From positions 1,984,001 to 2,048,000 of the forward strand of contig NZ_VIVQ01000001.1 of NCBI RefSeq assembly GCF_007829035.1: DNA of 64,000 bases, read 5' to 3'. Below, piece after piece: positions 47,433 to 55,564 of this stretch. The notes under the pieces are model-generated. The model saw only the letters and a list, made by a program, of their open reading frames with translations, made no database searches and was not told where the DNA came from. Numbering within the stretch: position 1 is the stretch's first letter; the number at the start of each line of letters is the position of its first letter. The DNA comes from Rudaeicoccus suwonensis (GTDB lineage: Bacteria; Actinomycetota; Actinomycetes; Actinomycetales; Dermatophilaceae). Made by a program: the position numbers and the translations under genes.

Positions 47433-48098
47433 ATGCTGATTCATCCTTGGGACGCAGCGACGAGTCCAGCCGAGTGGCGCGCTTGGCTAGCGACGACGGA
47501 CCGCTTCGGCATCCTCGCGGTGAACAACCTCGAACCGGCTCACGCCCCGGTGCTCGTACCGACGCACTTCACGCTTGCTGAGAATGAGTTGTTGGTCCAT
47601 TTGGCTCGCCCGAACCCGGTCTGGCAACACCTGGAAGCAGCCAGCGAGGTCACGTTGGCTGTGGTCGGAGACTACGCCTACATCCCAACGTACTGGCGCG
47701 CGAAGGCTGGCGGGCCTGACGAAGATGGGGTACCCACGAGCTACTACGCCGCGGTGCAGTTCGTGTGTCAACCTACGGTCGTTGATGATCCGCAGGGGAA
47801 GGTGGACATCCTTACCGCCCAGCTCGCAGACTTCCAGCCCGAAGGCCGTCACGTGGCTGTCGAGGTCGACCAGCCGCCGTATGGCCGGATGCTGCCGGGT
47901 ATCCGCGGTCTGCGGTTAGCGGTAGTGCGGGTCGAAGCCAAGTTCAAGTACGACGACAATAACCCGATCGAGCACCGCCAGCGCGTAAGCGCTGACCTCA
48001 AACACCGCGACCGCGGGCTCGACCAAGCCGTCGCTGCCCAACAACAGCGCCGACTCGCGGCGATCGGTGACTGGCAAACCTTTCGGCAGCGGTCCTGA
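47433..48098 (+). CDS. PaiB-like FMN-binding protein
   Basis: 221 residues from ATG 47433, preceded by AAGGAG. LATTDRFGILAVNN, VPTHFTLAENELLVHLARPN and FKYDDNNPIEHRQRV are hallmarks of the PaiB / FMN-binding negative regulator family with the split-barrel flavin fold. B. subtilis PaiB was described as a regulator, but the fold is that of a flavoenzyme. Third gene of the XRE-cupin operon; the exporter starts 11 bp after its stop. Confidence 0.92.
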   Translation: MLIHPWDAATSPAEWRAWLATTDRFGILAVNNLEPAHAPVLVPTHFTLAENELLVHLARPNPVWQHLEAASEVTLAVVGDYAYIPTYWRAKAGGPDEDGVPTSYYAAVQFVCQPTVVDDPQGKVDILTAQLADFQPEGRHVAVEVDQPPYGRMLPGIRGLRLAVVRVEAKFKYDDNNPIEHRQRVSADLKHRDRGLDQAVAAQQQRRLAAIGDWQTFRQRS

Positions 48099-48109
48099 CC
48101 GTCCATAGC

Positions 48110-48976
48110 ATGGCGACCCGCACGGCCCGAACCCTTCCGGTGCCACCTTGGAGTCTGGCCGTCACGGCGATCCTGTCGGTCCAGCTCGGCTCGGCCCTGT
48201 CAATCCATCTGATCTCTAAGGTCGGCGCGGCCGGAACCGCGTGGCTGCGGCTGAGCATCGGAGCGCTCGTTTTCCTGGCGGTGGCGCGACCCCCGCTGCG
48301 CGCGATCCGTCGCCACGACCTACCCGCCCTGCTCGGTCTCGGCATTGCGACCGGAGTGCAGACCGCTACGTTCCTCGCCGCCATCGCACGCATCCCGCTC
48401 GGCACCTCTGTAGCGATCGAGTTCCTTGGGCCGCTCACCGTCGCCACCGTTCGCAGCCACAACAAACGAGCGTTGTGTTGGCCCGCGTTAGCAGCAGCCG
48501 GGGTTACCCTCCTTGCTCAGCCCTGGCATGGCCATATCGACCTGGCTGGCATCGGTCTGGCCGGGTGCGCTGCTGGTTGCTGGGCCGTCTACATCCTTCT
48601 GACCCAACATGTCGGAGACCGCCTCAGCGGCATTCAAGGGCTCGCAATCACCGTCCCGCTCGCCGCTGCAACCACGGCCATCATCGGGGTCCACCAAGCC
48701 ATCGGTCACATCACCCTTGAAACGCTCGCCGCCGCAGCCGGACTCGCGCTCCTGCTCCCCGTACTGCCTTATGCCCTGGAGATGCTTGCGCTGCGCCGAA
48801 TCAAGCCGAGCGCGTTCGGAACCCTGATGGCCCTGGAACCCGCTGCCGCAGTCCTGCTCGGACTACTCCTGCTACACCAAGATCCCTCGATCACTCAACT
48901 TGTCGGCCTGATCCTCGTCGTGACCGCAGGTACGGGCGCACAACGGGGCGGCCGACGCATAGCGCAAGTCGTCTGA
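48110..48976 (+). CDS. EamA/DMT-family exporter, RhtA-like
   Basis: 288 residues with ten hydrophobic segments in two EamA halves (IGALVFLAVARPPLRAIRR and LMALEPAAAVLLGLLLLHQ). SVQLGSALSIHL and SVAIEFLGPLTVA are typical of RhtA, the threonine/homoserine exporter. It probably exports an amino acid or an analogue. Last gene of the XRE-cupin, B3/B4, PaiB operon; the second AraC-type gene follows 5 bp later. Confidence 0.9.
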   Translation: MATRTARTLPVPPWSLAVTAILSVQLGSALSIHLISKVGAAGTAWLRLSIGALVFLAVARPPLRAIRRHDLPALLGLGIATGVQTATFLAAIARIPLGTSVAIEFLGPLTVATVRSHNKRALCWPALAAAGVTLLAQPWHGHIDLAGIGLAGCAAGCWAVYILLTQHVGDRLSGIQGLAITVPLAAATTAIIGVHQAIGHITLETLAAAAGLALLLPVLPYALEMLALRRIKPSAFGTLMALEPAAAVLLGLLLLHQDPSITQLVGLILVVTAGTGAQRGGRRIAQVV

Positions 48977-48981
48977 GCGCT

Positions 48982-49404
48982 ATGAACACCCAAAACGAAA
49001 ATCCCCCTCACTCCAACACTTGCGATAACTCGACGCCGCCCGGCTCGACATCTGCCAAGCGCGGCGTCGTCAGGGGGCATGTCGTGACTGCGGTCGGTGT
49101 GCTTCGTGATCGTCTGGCGGAGCCGTGGACGCTCAATGGACTGGCTGAGGAAGTGCATCTGTCCCGTTCTCAGCTCAAGCGTGCGTTCGTGACGACGGTT
49201 GGGATGAGCCCGATGGCCTACCTTCGCCAGATGCGCCTCCGTCGCCTCGCCAAGTTGCTGGCGACGACTGACTTGTCGGTCGCTGAGGCAGCTCGTCAGG
49301 CCGGGTGGACGGACCCGGATTACGCGAGCCGTTGTTTCCACGCCGACTACGGCGTCACGCCCAGCGAGTACCGCCGCCAACAGACGACCCCACCGCTCGG
49401 CTAG
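48982..49404 (+). CDS. AraC-type DNA-binding protein, copy 2
   Basis: 140 residues from ATG 48982. Same double-HTH domain as the protein at 40779-41219; about 83 consecutive residues of the two are identical, while the first 40 differ. As in copy 1, no effector domain exists. It closes cargo block 2 and is probably cotranscribed with the exporter. Confidence 0.88.
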   Translation: MNTQNENPPHSNTCDNSTPPGSTSAKRGVVRGHVVTAVGVLRDRLAEPWTLNGLAEEVHLSRSQLKRAFVTTVGMSPMAYLRQMRLRRLAKLLATTDLSVAEAARQAGWTDPDYASRCFHADYGVTPSEYRRQQTTPPLG

Positions 49405-49410
49405 CAGCGA

Positions 49411-49560
49411 TCAGCGGAGGCCCCGCAGGCCGGGTTCTTGGTGTTTCGGCTGGATCCAGGGCTCGTATTTCTGGAGCTGGGGGCCGTAGTGGAGTCGTGC
49501 GCGAGAGTTTCGTCGTAGCCGGGTGTATGGGTGGGTGATGGCCTGCTGAGTCGTTGATCG
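49411..49560 (-). pseudogene. Possible coding remnant without a start
   Basis: Reverse strand, stop at 49411-49413. The frame reads RARLHYGPQLQKYEPWIQ and then PKHQEPGLRGLR with mostly G/C third positions, looking like true protein. It stays open upstream into the ArdC-like gene but has no ATG, GTG or TTG in that stretch. It could be the end of a gene broken when the AraC-type gene was placed here, or a chance open frame. Confidence 0.3.
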
Positions 49561-49590
49561 TGTGGAGAGGATGATGGCCGGGTTCGCTGT

Positions 49591-49599
49591 GCGTACCTG
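49591..49599 (+). repeat. GMGYACCTG motif, site 1 (GCGTACCTG)
   Basis: First of eight closely related 9-mers at gene boundaries of the transfer region. This one lies 50 nt before the ArdC-like start. Confidence 0.5.
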
Positions 49600-49649
49600 A
49601 CTCCCGATGTGCCGCCGGTTGGCGGCTGGTGCAGGTCGGGAGGTATGTG

Positions 49650-50753
49650 ATGGCAGCGCGCATGACGGCGGAGGAAGTTAGGGAGGCTCGTGAAGCGAAA
49701 CTGACCGAGCTGTCCGGGCGGCTGGAGGGCGCGGTCGGCCGGTTGGTGTCCGATGCCGATTGGGCGGCTGCGGTCCGGTTCGCGGCCAGGTTTCGGTCGC
49801 GGTCGTTCGCGAACACGCTGTTGATCTTCGCCCAGCATCAGGACGCTTTCGAGCAAGGGCGCGTCAGTGAGCCGTTCCCGTCGTATGTCGCGGGTTTTCA
49901 GCAATGGAAGAAGCTCGGCCGTCAGGTAGCCAAGGGCCAGTCGGGGTACATGATCTACGCCCCGGTGACCGCTCGGTTCGCGAGCACCAACCCGGCTGAT
50001 CCTGAGTCGTGGCGGCGGCTTGATCGTGGTGAGAAGCCGCGGCCGAGTGAAGTCGTGCGCTCGAAGATGGTCGGCGTCAAGCCCGCGTATGTGTGGGACG
50101 TGACCCAGACCAGCGGCGAGCCGATCCCCGAGCGCCCCCGGCCGGTGCTGCTGGCCGGTGAGGCACCGGCCGGGTTGTGGGAGGGTCTGGCCGCGCAGGT
50201 CCGCGAGCGCGGATTCGCTCTGGCGGATGCACCGGATGCGGTGGTGCTGGGCGGCGCGAACGGCGTGACGGACTTCCTCGCGCGCTCGGTGCAGGTGCGG
50301 GCGGATATGGATGACGCGGCCAGGGTCAAGACGTTGGCGCATGAGTTGGCGCATATCGAGTTGGGGCATGAGGATCGTCGCCCGGAGGGGTTGCATCGCG
50401 GGATCGGTGAGGTCGAGGCCGAGTCGGTCGCGCTGATGATCTGCGCGAGCTTCGGGCTCGACTCGACCGACTACACGGTCCCCTACGTTGCCGGGTGGTC
50501 CTCGCAGGTGGAGGGCAGCTCGCCGTTGGAGGTCATCCGCGCGACGGGCGAGCGGGCACGGACGACCGCGCTGGCAATCCTCGACGGGCTACCTGAGCCC
50601 ACGGTCGGGGACGGTGACCCTCCCGGCCTTGATCGCAGTAGCGGGGAGCGAGCGCGGGAGCGTTCGGGCACAGAGCGTGTCGCTTCGATCCGCGCCCGTC
50701 CAGCGGCTATGCCGGTAGAGGTTCGGGAGCCAGCGGCGGTGGTCGGATGGTGA
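49650..50753 (+). CDS. ArdC-like protein with zincin motif
   Basis: 367 residues from ATG 49650, with GGGAGG 6 nt before GTG-ATG. The N-terminal part resembles the ArdC ssDNA-binding domain (RSFANTLLIFAQ, GFQQWKKLGRQVAKGQSGY), and TLAHELAHIELGHE carries a HExxH metallopeptidase site. ArdC proteins of conjugative elements bind single-stranded DNA and can protect incoming DNA from restriction. Lead gene of the plus-strand transfer block; overlaps the next start. Confidence 0.88.
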   Translation: MAARMTAEEVREAREAKLTELSGRLEGAVGRLVSDADWAAAVRFAARFRSRSFANTLLIFAQHQDAFEQGRVSEPFPSYVAGFQQWKKLGRQVAKGQSGYMIYAPVTARFASTNPADPESWRRLDRGEKPRPSEVVRSKMVGVKPAYVWDVTQTSGEPIPERPRPVLLAGEAPAGLWEGLAAQVRERGFALADAPDAVVLGGANGVTDFLARSVQVRADMDDAARVKTLAHELAHIELGHEDRRPEGLHRGIGEVEAESVALMICASFGLDSTDYTVPYVAGWSSQVEGSSPLEVIRATGERARTTALAILDGLPEPTVGDGDPPGLDRSSGERARERSGTERVASIRARPAAMPVEVREPAAVVGW

Positions 50754-51634
50754 CCCCGCCCGTCATGAGCACGCCGGTCGATGCCCTGGCTGCGGCGGGC
50801 ACCTTGTCGCTGCCGGATGCCGCGATGGCGTACGCACGGGCGAGCATGGCGGTATTCCCGTGCGTGCCGGGTGAGAAGCGGCCATTGACCGAGCACGGTT
50901 TGACCGACGCGACCGCCGATCCGGCGCGGGTCGCGAGCTGGTGGCGGCGCTGGCCGCAGGCGAACATCGGCCTTGCGACCGGCCTGCCAGGCGGGTTCGA
51001 CGTGCTCGACATCGACGTGCATCCCAGCGGATCAGGGTTTCCGGCGCTACGCCGGGCACGGCAGGCCGGGCTCGTGGACGGCTGGGCGGTGCTGATCCAG
51101 TCCCCGTCCGGCGGGGTGCATCTCTACTTTGCCGTCGATCATGGGCGCGAGCAGCGGTCGTGGGCGCTGCCAAAGGCGCATGTGGATTTTCGCGGGGCGG
51201 GCGGGTATGTGATCGCCCCGCCTTCCTACGTTGTTGACGGGCATGGCGGTCGGCGGGGGTATCGGCTGGTTGCCACGGGCCGTGACCGGCAGCCCGTCGA
51301 GGCTGAGGAGCTGCGGCGTCTGCTGGACCCGCCGCGTCCGCGCCCGGCTCGGCGACCGGCGACGGCGTGGGATGGACGGTCTGGTGAGCGGCTGGGGACG
51401 TGGCTGGCCGCTCAGCCGGAGGGCAACCGCAACCGGGCGTTGTTCTGGGCGGCGTGCCGTCAGGCTGAGGCCGGGGTCCCCCAAGACGAAGCCCGGTTCG
51501 TGCTCGGGTCGGCTGCCGGGCGGACGGGGCTGGGTGAGCGCGAGATCGACGCCACCTTGGCGTCCGCCTATCGCACCACCGCTCGGCAGCGCGACGTGCC
51601 GACCGCGAGCATGGCGGGAGGGTTGGGCCGATGA
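50747..51634 (+). CDS. Primase-polymerase (AEP) N-terminal domain protein
   Basis: 295 residues from ATG 50747; ATG 50765 is an alternative. The prim-pol domain has LATGLPGGFDVLDIDVH with the catalytic acidic pair, SPSGGVHLYF with the nucleotide-binding His and a C-terminal helical part with GNRNRALFWAACRQAEAG. It may prime replication of the transferred strand or of the excised element. Overlaps both neighbours, the DUF2637 gene by 4 bp. Confidence 0.9.
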   Translation: MVTPPVMSTPVDALAAAGTLSLPDAAMAYARASMAVFPCVPGEKRPLTEHGLTDATADPARVASWWRRWPQANIGLATGLPGGFDVLDIDVHPSGSGFPALRRARQAGLVDGWAVLIQSPSGGVHLYFAVDHGREQRSWALPKAHVDFRGAGGYVIAPPSYVVDGHGGRRGYRLVATGRDRQPVEAEELRRLLDPPRPRPARRPATAWDGRSGERLGTWLAAQPEGNRNRALFWAACRQAEAGVPQDEARFVLGSAAGRTGLGEREIDATLASAYRTTARQRDVPTASMAGGLGR

Positions 51635-52383
51635 GTCCCACGGCATCGAGCGCGGCCGTGATCCTTCCGCGAGGCTCGGGCCGTTTGGTGCTGGGGGTCG
51701 CGGTCGCGGGCACGGTATTCATTGCGTTGGGCGCGTTCTGGCTGTCGTTCACGTCCCTGTCGACGCTGGCGCGTGACTGTGGGATTCCGGCGGATCGGGC
51801 GTGGATGTGGCCGTTGATCGTTGATGGCGTGATCGTCGTTGCCACCGTCTCGGTCGTCGCTGTGAGTGGCAGCGGCCAGGATCGCCACGCCGCGCGCTAC
51901 CCGTGGCTGCTGTTGTCGGCGGGGGCGGCGGTGTCGGTGCTGGCGAACGCCAGCCACGCGATCGTGACCGCCGACGCCAAGGTGCCGTCCGTGCTCGCCG
52001 CTCTCGTTGCCGCGGTTCCTCCGGTGGTGCTGGTCGCGATCACGCATCTGACGGTCGAGCTGACCCGCCACCCGGCCCCGCGTCCGAGAGCAACGGCTGG
52101 CGCGCCGTCTCATCCGGTACAGCGTCCCGCGCGGGCGACGAAGCCGACGGGCAGGGGTGATGAGGACGGTCGGGTTGGGGAGGCGTTGCGGCTACGGGCG
52201 GGCACGTCGTTGACGAACCGGGAGATCGCGGCGCGGCTCGGGGTGCATCCCTCGACGGTGGGCCGCTGGTTGAAGTCCCGCCCGGCGCGGATGCTGACGG
52301 CCCCGCCGGTAGCGCCCGCATTGGAGGCGGGCGCTGACGAGGCCGACGAGACGAGAAATGTGCAGGAAAGGAGACAACAATGA
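51631..52383 (+). CDS. DUF2637 membrane protein with C-terminal HTH
   Basis: 250 residues. Four hydrophobic segments (about 20-42, 62-82, 92-112, 120-140) make up DUF2637 (WLSFTSLSTLARDCGI, MWPLIVDGVIV), common on actinobacterial plasmids and ICEs and linked to intramycelial spread in Streptomyces. A Pro/Arg linker leads to a helix-turn-helix (TSLTNREIAARLGVHPSTV, GRWL) at about 190-215. A soluble DNA-binding tail on a membrane protein suggests anchoring of element DNA. Confidence 0.85.
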   Translation: MSPTASSAAVILPRGSGRLVLGVAVAGTVFIALGAFWLSFTSLSTLARDCGIPADRAWMWPLIVDGVIVVATVSVVAVSGSGQDRHAARYPWLLLSAGAAVSVLANASHAIVTADAKVPSVLAALVAAVPPVVLVAITHLTVELTRHPAPRPRATAGAPSHPVQRPARATKPTGRGDEDGRVGEALRLRAGTSLTNREIAARLGVHPSTVGRWLKSRPARMLTAPPVAPALEAGADEADETRNVQERRQQ

Positions 52384-52742
52384 GCACAGAACAGACCCGC
52401 CCCACAGATGGCGGGCACCGCAGCAAGCACGACGATCCGCAGGCCGATCGGACTGAATCGTTGCGACATCTGCTGGCGATCCACGATCCATCCAAGCGCA
52501 CCGCTGGCCGCGACCCGCGGACGGCGGCTGATGGGCATGGGGTGACGGTTCAGTGGGTGCGCCCGACCGACCTCGCCGCCCGCGTGGCAGCGAGGGCTTC
52601 CGCTGGGGCGGTCGCCGCGCACGTTGCGGCCCACCGTCAGGTGCGCGAGCACGTCCGAGCGCGGTTGGCTCCGCTGTCGGCGTTCGGACGGCAGACCGAG
52701 GGACAGGCCCCGGTCGCAGCCCGGTCGGTGATCGGCCATTGA
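52380..52742 (+). CDS. Hypothetical protein, 120 residues
   Basis: Starts at ATG 52380, overlapping the DUF2637 stop by 4 bp, with GAAAGGAG upstream. Hydrophilic; a charged N-half (HRSKHDDPQADRTESLRHLL) and an Ala/Arg-rich helical C-half (RVAARASAGAVAAHVAAHRQ). No known domain recognised. Coupling and Shine-Dalgarno support a real gene. Confidence 0.65.
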   Translation: MSTEQTRPTDGGHRSKHDDPQADRTESLRHLLAIHDPSKRTAGRDPRTAADGHGVTVQWVRPTDLAARVAARASAGAVAAHVAAHRQVREHVRARLAPLSAFGRQTEGQAPVAARSVIGH

Positions 52743-52861
52743 CCGTTCGTGCCCGCGTGCCCTGTGCTGCCGGATCGCGTGAGCTGCCCGGAGCGGTGTC
52801 GATGAGCTGATCCCTACGGGCGGACCCTTGCTGGTCTGCGGCGGTCCAGGTGGCACGGGAT

Positions 52862-52870
52862 GCGCACCTG
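52862..52870 (+). repeat. GMGYACCTG motif, site 2 (GCGCACCTG)
   Basis: Directly before ATG 52871. Confidence 0.5.
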
Positions 52871-53710
52871 ATGGTTGCCATGCCCATCCACCCGCCTTCG
52901 CACCCTGCTTCTTCTGAGCTGGCGTTCGCCAGCCCGGCAGGGTTGCGTGCGCTACTGGACCGGCTCAGCCAAGCCGGAGAGGGGGCATGGCAGACCGACC
53001 CCGAAGCGACCGCGCTGCTCGCGTACACGATCCAGAAGTACGAGCCACTGGCACGGAGCTGGCACCGCGACCCCGGCGAGGCCGCAACGGCGGCGTTCTT
53101 AGCGATGCGCCACAACGGCGTGCGCCACGCCGCCGATCCGTGGGCGGTCATCACCCGCGCCGTGCAGGTCAGCTTCTCGGCCGAGAGCCACGCCGAGCGG
53201 CATCTGACCTCGACCGAGAAAGCTCGCCGTAGCCAGCACGCCGAGCGCGACATCCCCTTGCGCACCGGGGAGCTGACCGACAACCTCACCGTTGAGGCAG
53301 CGACCCTCGGGTCGGGAACCGATCCCGGACCGGAGCCGGTGTTGGCCGATGCCGCCATGTTCCTGCGGCTGTTGGGCTGGCCGGAGTCGTTGGCGGGCAC
53401 GGCGGTCGAGTACATCGCCGCCCGCCTAGCGGATGCGGGCAGCATCCAGGCCGGGTACGAGACGCTGCGCCGGGACGTTGCGATGCGCGCTCAACTCGAT
53501 CTCGACCGCGCCGCCTGGGCCGGGCTGCTCGGGGTATTGCTCGGTTCCCGTCCGCAGCCCGGACGCCCGACCCGCAAGGGCGTGTTCGCACGGTTGCTGC
53601 TCGGTGAGAGCGTGCGGGACTTGCTCGATGACAACCGCCTCGTGCGAGCCACGCTCACCGCCCGCCCCTCGAACCGCGTCTCCCCGGCTGGGGGTGGTTG
53701 GGGTGAGTAG
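52871..53710 (+). CDS. Hypothetical protein, about 279 residues
   Basis: Start uncertain: GTG 52850, ATG 52871 or ATG 52880. Mostly helical and soluble; GEGAWQTDPEATALLAYTIQ, AATAAFLAMRHNGVRHAADP, SFSAESHAERHLTSTEKAR and a C-terminal RLLLGESVRDLLDDNRLVR. The layout recalls regulatory or replication-associated helical proteins of actinobacterial elements, but no family was recognised. The ParB-like gene overlaps its stop by 8 bp. Confidence 0.7.
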   Translation: MVAMPIHPPSHPASSELAFASPAGLRALLDRLSQAGEGAWQTDPEATALLAYTIQKYEPLARSWHRDPGEAATAAFLAMRHNGVRHAADPWAVITRAVQVSFSAESHAERHLTSTEKARRSQHAERDIPLRTGELTDNLTVEAATLGSGTDPGPEPVLADAAMFLRLLGWPESLAGTAVEYIAARLADAGSIQAGYETLRRDVAMRAQLDLDRAAWAGLLGVLLGSRPQPGRPTRKGVFARLLLGESVRDLLDDNRLVRATLTARPSNRVSPAGGGWGE

Positions 53711-54809
53711 CGGTGGTGTGGAGCTGGACCGCACGGTGGAGTCGATCCAAGTTGGGTACCGGGTCCGCCGCGATCTCGGTGACCTGACCGAGCTGTGCGC
53801 CTCGATCCACCAACTCGGCCTGTTGCAACCGATCACGATTACCCCGGACGGGACGCTGGTCTGCGGTGCCCGCCGCCTCGCCGCGGTCAGACAGCTCGGC
53901 TGGGGGCGCGTCAAGGTGTGGATCACGTCCACCGTGTCCTCCCGGTTGGCGGAGGTTCTGGCCGAGCAGCACGAGAACACGGCTCGCAAGCCGCTGACCC
54001 CGACCGAGGCCGCCGCGCTCTACACGGAGCTGAAGCGGCTCTACGCCGAGGACGCCGCCCGCCGCCAGCAAGCCACGCAGTTCACCGCGGACCGCAACCC
54101 GCGCCATCAGCCGGGAAGTGACGGTGGTGGCAAATTGCCACCACCGTCAAACCCGCCACCGGACAGTGAGGCCACGGTCGGCAAGGCACGCCAACAGGCG
54201 GCCAGAGCGATCACCGGCCGCGATTCATCACGATCGTTGGATCACGTCAGCGAAGTGCAACGCCTCGCTGATGATCCGGCCACCCCCAAGCAGGTGCGAG
54301 AGATTGCGCGCCGGGAGCTGGCAGGCATGGAGGCGGACGGCACGGTCTACGGCCACTACCTGACGGTCCGAGCCGCTGCCAGCACCGTCGCGCTCGGTCG
54401 CCTGGCCGACGACCCTGCCCAGCCGGAGATGGTGCGGGTGCTTGCCGCGGGCGAGTTGGACGGCCTGGACCTGGGCCAGCCGCCCGCGGAGCTGGTCAAG
54501 GCCGCGCAAGCGGCTATCGCCCGCGCCACCAACCCGAGCCCTGACGACGACAGCGAGGGGCTGCGGCTGGCGGCGGTCAAACACTACGGGCTACGCGCGT
54601 TCCTAACGACCGTGGATGAGATGGACGGCTGGTGGCGTCACTACGACCCTGCCGAGATCGCCGCCGGACTATCCGAGCAGCAATGGCAGCGGCTACGGGA
54701 CTGCCTGGACGGCAGCGTGGCGTTCATCGAGGCCATCGCAACCGCCCGCACCGCCGACCGAAGCGACGCGGGGGCCGAGGATCGACCACCGCGGGCAGCC
54801 ACCGACTGA
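53703..54809 (+). CDS. ParB-like nuclease/partition domain protein
   Basis: 368 residues from GTG 53703. ParB N-terminal domain: LCASIHQLGLLQPITITPDG, VCGARRLAAVRQLGW (the GxRR box that binds CTP in ParB) and LAEQHENTARKPLTPTE. A helical middle part and a long C-terminal region with repeated LADDPAxP segments follow. Probably DNA-binding, for stabilising or regulating the element. No ParA gene is near. Confidence 0.85.
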   Translation: MSSGGVELDRTVESIQVGYRVRRDLGDLTELCASIHQLGLLQPITITPDGTLVCGARRLAAVRQLGWGRVKVWITSTVSSRLAEVLAEQHENTARKPLTPTEAAALYTELKRLYAEDAARRQQATQFTADRNPRHQPGSDGGGKLPPPSNPPPDSEATVGKARQQAARAITGRDSSRSLDHVSEVQRLADDPATPKQVREIARRELAGMEADGTVYGHYLTVRAAASTVALGRLADDPAQPEMVRVLAAGELDGLDLGQPPAELVKAAQAAIARATNPSPDDDSEGLRLAAVKHYGLRAFLTTVDEMDGWWRHYDPAEIAAGLSEQQWQRLRDCLDGSVAFIEAIATARTADRSDAGAEDRPPRAATD

Positions 54810-54831
54810 AGCGGCACGTCGGGCGCGGGCC

Positions 54832-54840
54832 GCGCACCTG
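54832..54840 (+). repeat. GMGYACCTG motif, site 3 (GCGCACCTG)
   Basis: In the 73-bp gap after the ParB-like gene, 43 nt before the chosen GTG 54883. Confidence 0.45.
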
Positions 54841-54882
54841 AACGGCGACCTGTCCATTCGTGATCTGCCCTGGGAGCCTGTC

Positions 54883-55548
54883 GTGCCTGCTTCGCGTCGT
54901 CGTCTGATCGTTGTCCTCACCGTTGTCGGTGTCGTCGTATTGGCGACCGTCGGCGTCGGCGTCTACGGGCTCGTTCGTGGCCCGGCGCACCCAAACCACA
55001 CCACCACCCGGCACGGGGGATCGAGCCCATCGGGTACGCAGAACCCGTCAAGTGTGGCGGGTCCGGTCCCGGCAACGCTGCCCAAGACCGACAACCCTGT
55101 CGTCTACGCCAAGGCGGTCGCTTTCGCGTTGTTTGACTGGTCCACGATCACCGGGTACGCGCCGTCTGATTACACGGCCCCGGTGTTGGCGGACGCGGAC
55201 CCCTCCGGCGACGAAATCCCTGGTCTCGTCGGGGACGTAGCCAGCTACGAGCCGACCACCGATGAGTGGACGGAGCTGGCGACGATGAAGGTCATCGAGC
55301 ATCTGACGATCGCCAGCGCGACCGTGCCCTCGTTGTGGCCCGAAGCGCTGGCCGAGGCGCACGGACAGGTTCGGCCGGGCACGACCGCGATCACAATTAC
55401 CGGAACCCTGCACCGAACCGGCGTCTGGTACGGCCAACCGGCATCCACCACCGATCCGGTGAGCTTCACGATCTTTGAGGCGTGCAGCCCGGCATGGCCC
55501 GACTGCCACACCCTGCGCCTCTCACAACTCAACGATCCCCTCGGTTAG
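54883..55548 (+). CDS. Single-pass membrane protein, TcpC-like conjugation component
   Basis: About 221 residues from GTG 54883 (GGAG 7 nt upstream). A basic cytoplasmic start (ASRRR), a membrane helix at about 8-32, a Thr/Ser/Pro-rich linker and an extracellular alpha/beta domain with SLWPEALAEAHGQVRPG and TITGTLHRTGVWYG. This is the layout of TcpC/VirB8-like proteins of Gram-positive secretion systems; the assignment is from layout and position. The frame continues upstream through site 3 (HLNGDLSIRDLPWEP), which may also be coding from an unseen start. Confidence 0.65.
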   Translation: MPASRRRLIVVLTVVGVVVLATVGVGVYGLVRGPAHPNHTTTRHGGSSPSGTQNPSSVAGPVPATLPKTDNPVVYAKAVAFALFDWSTITGYAPSDYTAPVLADADPSGDEIPGLVGDVASYEPTTDEWTELATMKVIEHLTIASATVPSLWPEALAEAHGQVRPGTTAITITGTLHRTGVWYGQPASTTDPVSFTIFEACSPAWPDCHTLRLSQLNDPLG

Positions 55549-55564
55549 CGGGACGGGGTTGGTG

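Noticed and set aside
54616-54882. N-terminal extension of the TcpC-like gene from ATG 54616
   Set aside because: Most of it overlaps the ParB-like gene in another frame. A start between 54810 and 54883 cannot be excluded, but no ATG, GTG or TTG in frame was seen there before GTG 54883.
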